NCBI GenBank assembly: GCA_018340805.1
Contig: JACMZG010000008.1
Location: 76,545,855-76,609,854 of the forward strand
Direction of reading: 5' to 3'
Origin: Microvelia longipes
Taxonomy: Eukaryota > Arthropoda > Insecta > Hemiptera > Veliidae
Length of the DNA stretch: 64,000 nucleotides
Made by a program: the position numbers and the translations under genes. The notes below the pieces were generated by a model, which saw nothing but the letters and a program-made list of their open reading frames with translations, was not told the origin of the DNA and did no database searches. This document shows, piece after piece, positions 14,301-25,000 of the stretch (the stretch's first letter is position 1; each line of letters starts with the position of its first letter).

Positions 14301-15980
14301 GAATATTCCAAACGCCCATCTGTGCCTGTCTTCCAGAAGTATATAGATCTGTCTTTAGACCCCGATACTAATAAATGTACATTATCCCTGAAAAGAAAAG
14401 AATAACACCAATATCCAAATGATTTATATCACTGTTTGAGCAAGCATTTTTAGTTTTGTTAAACATTTTTTATAGTTAGTTTTATTTATTTTAAAAAGCG
14501 GCTTCACATAAGATTAAGTAGATATTTTGGAGATCATGGTACAGAAAAAAACAGTATGAGTATTGTTAATTTGTTAAAGACTTTAGAATTAGTGAGCCAA
14601 GGTATGCCTCTATGTCTACCACCACAGGAAGAAATTCAGCACTCCTTAGTTGTCAAGTGATATAGAGTGAAATCTATGTCTACCAGCATAAGAGGAAATT
14701 CAGTACTCAATGCAAGAGTGACACAACAAAATTAATAAAGGAACTGATTCAACCAATCATAATCCTCCACTAGTATTTTTTTATAAGCCAAACAGACATA
14801 TCAATGGCCTATTAGTGAAATGTTTGCCACCAAGACAATCAGAGGAATTTTGTACAAAATATGAAAAACATTTTAAGTAGCCTCCCTATAATAGGGGTGT
14901 CAGATGTATGTTTCTAGCCTGGTGGTATCAGGTACTCATAAAAGATCCCTCACCCAACATAAACCTTCAAGACCAAAATTAAAATAAGACAGTTGTTAGG
15001 ACTTTAATATCAAGCCATTGACAGGTATGAAATTAAGTTTTGAACTTATCAACTGAACTTCTAGAGTGGGAAAGCTTGGTCTTACAGTGTAGTTCGTATT
15101 TCAAATTATTTTTGATTGTGATACATAAATATACGTATTTAAGTTAAGAAACTTGAATAATCAAAGCTGTGCTATAGATAAGACATGAAATACAGTACTT
15201 CTTTAGATGATTTCTCAAAAGTCCGGAAAAGGATGAATGGACTTATTCTTTATGAATAAGATCAAGTGTTAGGGGAGTAACCATATGAAGAAATTACAGG
15301 GCAGTAGCAAATTAAAGATGATCATAGGGAGTAACCATCTGAAGAATTTACAGGAATGTAGCAAATTATAGATAATCATGGGGGGGATGGGGTTACTATC
15401 TAAAGGACTTACAGGGAAGTAGCAAATTAAAGATGATCGCAGGGGATTAACCATCGAAAGAAGTACCTAAAATATCAAATATCTAGAAACAGATAAACCA
15501 CACTTTTTTCAAGAGATAAGAAGCCAAGGACATAGCCTACATGCTTTATCACCTCTCCCAAATTACTAAGTTTATTATTATTATTATTTGAAGTAAAATA
15601 TTCTCACAATCACAATATTTTGGAAATGAAAAAATGGAATCAAACATCAACGTCTTATAAAGTAAACAATTGGACACTAAGTCAAAATAAAATTCCATAG
15701 TTACCCTTTCTCCTTGAAGACATTGTAAGGTTTGGGACAGAAAGCCAGGGATACAACATCAGTCTCATGCCCTCTCAGTCTGAATATCTGCTCCCCGTCT
15801 CCTGGTAAATCAATAGTCACTAAATTATTTTTATGAATAAATATGTAATTCATGAAGGAGAGCCTCGTAGCCAATTTCCTAAGACAAAATGCTGCTAATG
15901 ATGTGGCAGGTATAGTGGGAGAGACTCAAAGATGAGACTGAAATCTATTTTAGAGGCCCTGATCATGATGGTACAAACTT

Positions 15981-16062
<82 letters not shown>

Positions 16063-19000
16063 ATGTTATGTATACAAGGTATCAAGAGAAATGTGTCACA
16101 TTTATAAAAACTGTTTACATATAAACATCATCAAACATAAAAAACTGAAACTTAAATTTTAAGATTTAAACACTTACTCATGATATTGCATGTAAGTGCA
16201 TGCCAATGTTCATTAAGGCAAGGTGGAACATGCTTATAAGTTTTATATATTTATATCAAACAATATCTTAAGCATTTTAATTATTTCTTAACAGCCCAGA
16301 GAACAAAATGTAATTAATAATAATGAGTATGAATAAGAAAAATCAATTACTAAATGATCCAAAAGTAACTATAAGTGTACAAGAAACTCAAATTTACTAC
16401 CAGGAATACAAAAATAAGATCAAAAGTAATAAAGTAAACATAAGTATGCTCTCTGTCTCGGTACGATAAACATCTATTGGTCTATATACATATTTGTTTG
16501 ATTTATTTATTTCAGTACTAGTATAAACCGTTATCTATTTGTTCTTCATTAATTAGACCTTTAATCTTCTATAAAACGAATATAGCGAGTGTCTTTTATT
16601 ATTACTTTTCTTTCACGTACTATTATTTCATACACAGCATATTTGAAATTATTACTTTTCTTATAATTACATTTTTGTGTTAAACTTTAAAATGGTTAAG
16701 TGTGCCATATGCGTAAAAGAGTGTTCTCTTGAAGAAGCTTTAATCTGCTGTGCATGCAAACAGCACTTTCACATCACCTGTACTAATATAAGGGAAGTTA
16801 ACTTTAAGAAAATGAGTGAAGAGGAGAGGGGTAAGCATAAATGCGTTAAATGTAAAGGACAGTTTAGTTTAACTCTCCCCCCCCCCCTCCCAGCACACAA
16901 GAAGTCGAAGTTAAAACTTTGGATGAACTTAAAACGTTCATCGATAACTACTTAAAGAATGTAGTTGATAAGATAGAAAAGAGCATTGCAAGCATGAAAG
17001 ATGCAATAAAAACCAATTTTGATGTTTATATAAAAAAAAATGGATGAAAAAATTTAAAAAATTGATGATACTATTAACCAAAAAATTACAGAAAAAATAA
17101 GAGAGAAGCTTCAGGATAAAAGTTTTATCAGTAGTATTAATGAGATTATTCTACAAGAAAATTCAAAATTGAAAGACGAAATTAAAGATCTGAACAAAGA
17201 AGTTTTTTTAGTAAAAAAAGAAATTAAGGAACTGAAAGACGAAGTTATTGATTCAAAAAAAAAGATTGTCCATCTGTCCCAATATTCTAGAATGGATAAT
17301 TTAATTATAGACGGTATCCAAAATACTCCCAATGAATGTATTTTGGAAGTAGCTAAGCAAACAGCCAAAGCACTAAATATTACTACATATACCGACAAAG
17401 ACATAAGTGTAATATACAGGATTAATTCTAGGACCGGCAAACCGAAATTTGCCAGCCCTATTATCGTCAAATTTGCCAGGAGAGCAGATAAGGTAGAATG
17501 GCTGACTAAATTCAAAGCGCTATCGCTTCAAGACCCTGGTGTTGCAGGAATATCAAGTTCTGTGATTAACACGTCCCTGGATGAAAGTAGCATTATTTTT
17601 AAAGAAGATCTGTCTTATTATAAAAGACAGTTATTGGCTCAGGCTAAGAAGTTCTGCCAAGAAAACAAATTCTCTTATCATTGGGTTAATAATGGTAAAA
17701 TATTAATACGCAAAGACGCCAATTCCAACACTATTTTAATTAAATCATCCAAAGATCTTCAAAAACTTCTATAACAGTAACTTCTTTATTTTTTTTTAAC
17801 TTTTTTTTACAATAGTCCCTAATAACACGCAAAATTTACTAAATAGTTGAGAAAAATCATCAATTACCACTCATGTAATTGACTTTGATATTAGTGTTTA
17901 TAAAAATATTTTTTTTAACGTTTTGCACACAAACATTAGAAGTGTAGGAAGGAATCTTATTAATCTTATTTTGAAGTTTTATTACAATCTGTCAATTGTC
18001 GTATTGATGTTATAATACTTACAATTTAAACATTTTAGTACTTCATACAACTTAGACGGCTATACTACTTACCATGACTCTGGTACAACTAGGAATGACG
18101 GTGTTATAGTATATTGTAAAAATGACAGAAGTAAAAAACTCTGTCAGAAAACCTATAAAGGATTGCAACAGTATCTTGGTTCAAGTGTGCAAGATGGGTC
18201 ATTTATTCAATATTATTGGCGTTTATAGAACTTGGGATATAAAAGTCGAAGATTATCTGTCAAACTTGGAATCTTTTTTAGAATCTCATAAATTAAACAA
18301 TGTAAATGAAATTGATATTATAATAGGAGACAAAAATATTAACTTGCTTAAAAACGACTTAAATACCAACAACTACTTAGATCTTATCAATGAGTTTGGC
18401 TATAAGAGCTTAATTAACATGAAAACTAGAGAGCAAGGTGAGGATACACCATCATGCTTGGATCATATTATGATCAAGTCTTGCCAGCAACATGATAAAT
18501 ATAGCTTTAATCCTTTTCTTTTGAATCATAAAGTATCTGATCACAACTCTATAGGCATATCTATTAATATTAAAGTCCCGCCTGTAAAAAAGCCGCAAAT
18601 AGAATAAAAAAAAGTTAACGAAGAAAGACTAAACTCACTGTTAAATACTTTATTATGGGATCACCTCTATACGTTAAAAAATGCCGATATGGCTGCCGAA
18701 TATTTTATAAATAAATTTTTATTTTCGATAAATGACTCTACAGAAACTTGTAAATTAAAAATTTCAAATAAAAACACTATACTCAAACCATGGATCACTA
18801 AAGCAATCTTAGTATCAATAAGAAATAGGGAAAAAATGAGATTAACTTTAAAAAAGCAACCTTTTAATCTAGATCTTAAAGAAAAATACATCAAGTATAA
18901 AAATTTTGTTATAACAAATTAATTAAAAAATCTCACACTTCTTACTTAAAAACTCAGTTAGAGGAAGCCGCGGGAGATTCTAAAAAAACATGGAATGTCA

Positions 19001-22000
19001 TTAATAAATCTTTAAAAAGAAAAAACTTAGAAACTTGTGAAATCAATTCTCTTAATATTAACTAGTAATGCGTTGCATCAAGAACTCACGGCAAAGAATA
19101 CAAAAAAAAAATTAATTTAAAACAAGCGAAATGAGTTTATCAAAACATTCGGATGCTACACTATTTTAAAGTATAAACTCAAAAAGGCTCGCATCGCTTG
19201 CTAGTTTAGGTATCTTTAACATTTACATAGTAAAAAGGCTCGCTACGCTCGGCTAGATTGCTTATTTTATAATAATACAAAGAAAAAAAAGGCTCGCTTC
19301 GCTCGCTAGATGCTTTATTTATATAAAATATATGTGAAAAAGGCTCGCTTCGCTCGCTAGATTGCTATATTTTGTAAAAATACAACGTTAAAAATAGGCT
19401 CGCTTCGCTCGCTGATGCTTATTTATATATCAAAATATTGTAAAAAAGGCTCGCTTCGCTCGCTAGATGCGTAGATTTTATTAATGCATAGTAAAAAAGG
19501 CTCGCTTCGCTCGCTTGATTGCGTAAACTAAAAAAAAGAAGTAGATTTATTATTATAGTAAAAAGGCTGCTTCGCTCGCTAGATTGCTTATATTTATATA
19601 AAATATATTGTAAATAAGGCTCCCTTCGCTCGCTAGATTGTAGATTATATTGATGCAAGTAAAAGAGGCTCGCTTCGCTCGCTAGATGCGTTTTTTAATA
19701 ATACATAGTAAAGAAGGCTTGCTTCGCTCGCTAGATTGCTTTATTAAATATTAATGCATAGTAAAAAGGCTCGCTTGCTCGCTAGATTACTTATATTTAT
19801 AATAATACAACGTTAAAAATAGCTCGCTTCGCTCCCTAGTTTGCTTATATTTATAATAAAAATATATTGTAAAAAAGGCTCGCTTCGCTCTCGCTAGTAA
19901 AAAGGCTCGCTTTCGCTCGCTAGATTGCTTATATTTGTTTTAATACAACGTTAAAAATAGGCTCGCTTCGCTCGCTAGATTGCTATATTTAATATTAATG
20001 CATATTAAAAAAGGCTCGCGTATATTTTATAATAATAAATGGTAAAAGAAGGCAAACTTTAAATTTTATTTTTTTGAGTTTATTATTTTAGCCGCCATTT
20101 TAAATTGATAAAAAAATTTGAAATGTTTGACCATGAAAATATATTTTCTTTTTCTACTCTTTAAGAGCTTTTAAATGATATACAACACGATTTTTTGCTC
20201 AAAAATTTTTATCCGGTCCGCCATATGGCCGCCATTTTGAATATATTTTTCGGAATATTACCAAAACTATACAGCTCTGACATTTAGTGAATTTACTTGT
20301 AAAAAGTATCTAAAGTATATTACAATAGATCTTCATCTTGTAAATTCTTATAAAATTAGTAAACACTAATTATTATATTAAATTATGGCCGCCATGTTGA
20401 ATTTTTCGGAATTTAGTATATAACATTTTTTGTTTTACTAATCAAGAGCTTTACAACGATATATTACTCGAGTTATTCCTTCAATTTTAAATTTTTGGGT
20501 TCATTATTTTTAGCCGCCATTTTTAAATTTTTCAAAAAATTTTTAAATTTTGACCATGAACATATATTTTCTTTTTCTACTCTTAAGAGCTTTCAAACGA
20601 TATACAACACGATTTTTTCGCTCAAAATTTTTTTCATCCGGTCCGCCATTTTGGCTGCCATTTTGAAATATTTTCGGAATACCAAAACTATACAGCTCTG
20701 ACACATAATTAGTTTTTACCTGTATACAAAATTTTATCAAAATCGGTCAATTTTTACGGCAGTTATCGCGACACGTACAAACAAACACACAAACAAACGC
20801 GCCGTCCCAATCTTCTGAAATGTAAGAACTCACTTACGTTCGTTCAATAATGAAATAGTCAGTTCTAAGAAATCAATTGCAAAACAATTAAATAAACATT
20901 TTAATGAAGTAGGATCATCCCTAGCTAATAAAAAAAATGAACTCATGTACGTGTTTCCATAATAAAATATTGAATAAATGCTCTCAAAATATTAATACTA
21001 ACGTCATTCAAAATTTAAGTGTAACTTATGAAGAAATCGAAACTTATATAAAAGAACTTAGACCTGATTGCTCACCTGGATTTGATCAAATTAAATCTCA
21101 GTATATTAAAAATAATAGTACTGCCTTAATAGAACCTATACGTTACATATGTAATCTTTCATTAGAGCAAGGCATTTTTCCTACGATATTTAAAGAAGCT
21201 GTCATTATACTTTTACACAAAGGTGGTGATAAATCTGATCCCAATAACTATAGGCCTATGTCTCTAATTTCCAATGTAGCCAAAATCTTAGAGAAATGTA
21301 TGAAAAATAGGATAGCTGCTTTTTTCACTAAAAACAATCTTTTGACGGAACAACAATTCGGTTACATAACAGGGAAAAATACTGACGACGCTATAAACAA
21401 ACTGACTGACTACGTAGCTAAAGATCTCAACTCAAATATGAAATCAATTGCTGTTTTTATAGATTTAAAGAAGGCGTTCGACACAGTCTGCCACAAACTA
21501 ATTCTCCAGAAATTGAATTCAATGGGCATTACTGGAACTTATTACAAATGGTTCGAAAGTTATCTCTTTCAGAGAAAACAAAGATTAAAATTAGGCTATG
21601 AGTTAAGCGAGCCTCTCTACATGACCTTTGGACTGCCTCAGGGAACTTGTATAGCCCCAGCGGCCTTTCTAGCCTACATAAATGACTTAAGTTCATTGCA
21701 AGCTTATGGCGCGTTTAGTGAATGTATATTATTTATAGATGACTGTACACTTTACTATAGAGGACATGACTGGACGACTGTTTACCAAAATGCTAGTAGA
21801 GGACTGACAGTAGTAAAAAGATGGATGGATGAAAACTTACTTACTTTAAATTTTGATAAAACTAAATACTTAACCTTTTCTATGGACAATCGTGGACAAC
21901 CTAACTTAAAATTAAAATTACATAATTGTGACTGCACCAAAATGACTTCCGACTGTAAATGCACCAGTATTATTAATAAAGTTAAGAGTATAAAATATTT

Positions 22001-25000
22001 AGGAGTATTTATTGATCAGCATCTAAACTGGAAAAATCAAATTGAAATGTTGTCAAATAAATTAAGGAAGTTAGTGTATAATTTTGTTTGTTTGCGACGC
22101 TTTGCTGACCTGACCACTTTGAAAACAGTATATTACACTCTTGTGCAATCCATTTTAACTTACGGACTAACTGCATACGGGACCGCTGCCTCTACTAACT
22201 TAGAACCTATTCAGATTTTACAAAAAAAGATAATAAAAATTTGTTTAAAAGTGCCTAAGTTATATTCATTTGATAAATGTTTCGCTGACTTCCAAGTGAT
22301 GCCTCTTGATGTTCTTTTTCAGAGATCAGTTTTATTAAAATACTTTGACCACCAGAAAGACATAGTTGACCATAATTATGAAACTAGACAGAAAACTAAC
22401 AGACTTGTAACAGTACCACATTGTAATACTACAAAACGACAAACTTCACTCGCTTACATAGCTCCTAAGCTTTATAATCAATTACCTACCTACCTCAAAG
22501 ACCAAATAGACAAAAATAAATTCAAACCTCTGTTAAATAAATACCTAATTAAAGTCAATAAATTAGATCAAAAAGATTAATTAACACAAATTTTCTTCCT
22601 TTTTTTCACTATCATTGTCAATAACAGGTTTCCTCATCATTTCGTTTGCTTGCAATAACATTCATCATTTAAAAAAAAAGTAATCTTAATAGATTAAATT
22701 AGGCTTTTTGTTTTCTTTCTTCAGTGTTTTTTTCTATTCTTTTGGTGAAATTTTTCAATCATATAGTTTACTAAATTAATTTTGTTTATATTTTTTAAGC
22801 ATCGTAAACTACAATAAATAATAATAAGTGTGCCCTGCCAACCTGTTAAATCTTTTATTAGTAAATTTATTTACTAATAAATTTACATAGCTTTTAATTA
22901 AGTCAAAACACAAATCTGTAAAGTCGGAGTAGACTCTTTTTTTATTTATTTTTTATTTTTTTATATATATTTTAATTTAGAGACAAATAGAGCTGAGCCC
23001 TCACCCAAGTAGTTCCCTACTTATGGGGGCTCATCACATCAAATGATGTTTATGACGTTAAACCTAGTTGTAATACCACCTATAAACCTAGTTATGTTGT
23101 ATTATTTTGTATCACTTATGATGTGAATAAAGAATTATTATTATTATTATAAATATTCTTAATATAAACATTCATGGATTGAGAAAAAATTGATATATTT
23201 TTATTGCTACTTCAATCTGGATCCAAATAATAGAAATATAATAAGAATTAAGTTTAATGGACTGTGAGAAATCTTAATTAGGAATATGAAATTATGAAGA
23301 TAGCAGTCTGAGTTTTATTATATTAATTTATTTCATATCAGAGCTTTCGCACAAGCGATGCTTGGTATCCTCAGTGAATCTAATAACAAGCAAACAAAGC
23401 CACAAACTAGTTTGTTAATTTTCTGTAAATTTTTATTACAAGTCAGATATAAAAAAAAATCATACCAAACAAGGCAAAAAAAAATTCAAAACAAATGCAA
23501 GTTAATATTTAAAGTAATGATTAGCTCAATCTCACAATAAGTAGTATAGTTACAACACCATATATGTAAAACAACAGTTAAGAGCATCAATCCAAATGTT
23601 AATATTGAAAAATGAATAAAACATATAAAACAATACAACAATTAAGAGAAGAAAAAATTGTTTTTAAATGTAATTATTTACATTATCTAATATAATTATG
23701 TATAAATTAATAATTTGAAAAAATTGTCTTTAAGATAGATTAAGTATGTTGTGTGTTTCAGCAATCCTTTAAAGAAGGACAGCTCCCTTTGTAATGTAAT
23801 TTTTTTATAAATAAAGTGTTTCTCTCAAGAAACAGCTGATATAAAAGGGATTGGATTCAACAAGTGGGTACAAATTTAACTTGCATTTCTTTTGGATTGT
23901 TTTTTTTTTCATTCTTTGGTATGTATTCTTTGATTTATGTTTGGTAATTGGTTTACGGTTTTGTTTGCTTGTTATTAGATTCACTGAGGATGCTAAGCAT
24001 CACTTGTGCGAAAGCACTGATATGAAATAAATTAATCTAATAAAACTCAGAACTACTGTCTTCATTATATATATTCCTAAATAAATATAATAGTTCTCAC
24101 AAAATCATATCTCAATTTATTTACAAATAACCCTAATATTCCCAGACACACATTTACTTCATATACAGCTATTCACAATAGATATGATGGACTAGTTGTT
24201 CATTAAAAGAACTATATTAATATTGCTGATATAAAAATTATGCTATCCAACATTGTAACAGTCTAGCTTTGAAAATTAAGAATATATAATTTTGTTTTTT
24301 ATTGTTTGCAGGCGTTAGATGCTGGTCAGTTCAAAAAATTGTTTTTAAAGGTTTTTTTAAATTTTATTTTGTAATATTTAATCATTTAAGTAATAACCCA
24401 AAAGCGTTCAAGTAACTCATTGTGATAATATTGTTTATTTACCTTTAATATTGTAAATTATGATGAGTCCGTGTTTGGCTCCAACTGCAATGACATCTTT
24501 GTTGTGAGGAGAACAAGCGACACATACTGGCAAAACCTTAGTACCTGCATACAGTCTTCTAATAGTGTTACTTATTAAATCCCAGCAAACAATACTACCC
24601 ATATCACTGACTGATACTATCAGGTTAGAGTCAGCCCGCGACCAATCTAACGATGGCAGTTTGTGACCTTCCTAATCACAGAAATATATTATGAATTAGA
24701 ATATGAATTAATTTATTTATTCTACAAATAAAACAACAGATGATAGTCTGGGAACTACGATAAAAACTCTAATTGCAAAACAAAAATACAATAAAAACTA
24801 CAATACAAAAGGGTAATTGCACAATTTGTTTTATAGTTTTATGTTAAATATGTCATAAAAAATACCACACTGTACAACATTAAAAAGAAAAAAAAATACT
24901 TTTAAGTATTCTTAAGTATATCCTTTTTTTTGTTGGATAAACAACCTTGTTATTAACTTATATTAGACTATAATCTCATTTAATTAACTATTATACAGTC

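Larger units (their letters stand above)
16300..23155 (+). mobile_element. CR1/Jockey-type LINE, nearly full length
   Basis: A single non-LTR retrotransposon in a Gemin5 intron, opposite to the gene. Order: 5' leader, ORF1 (PHD finger, coiled coil, FP25-like domain), endonuclease, reverse transcriptase, 3' UTR, and a terminal ATT repeat (23135-23152) typical of CR1-group and Daphne-like elements rather than a poly(A) tail. The left boundary is uncertain (no clear target duplication). ORF1 and the endonuclease are broken by frame changes; the RT part is open. A 1784-bp insertion splits it at 19062-20845; removing it restores a continuous coding sequence, which shows the LINE came first. Confidence 0.85.

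Noticed and set aside
17111..17515. 134-codon minus-strand open frame inside the LINE
   Set aside because: Antisense shadow of the LINE ORF1 coding sequence.
19180..20030. Regular short GC-rich repeats with AT-rich spacers, CRISPR-like at first sight
   Set aside because: Eukaryotic intron, no cas genes, spacers are similar to each other and units vary; it is a minisatellite inside an insertion.
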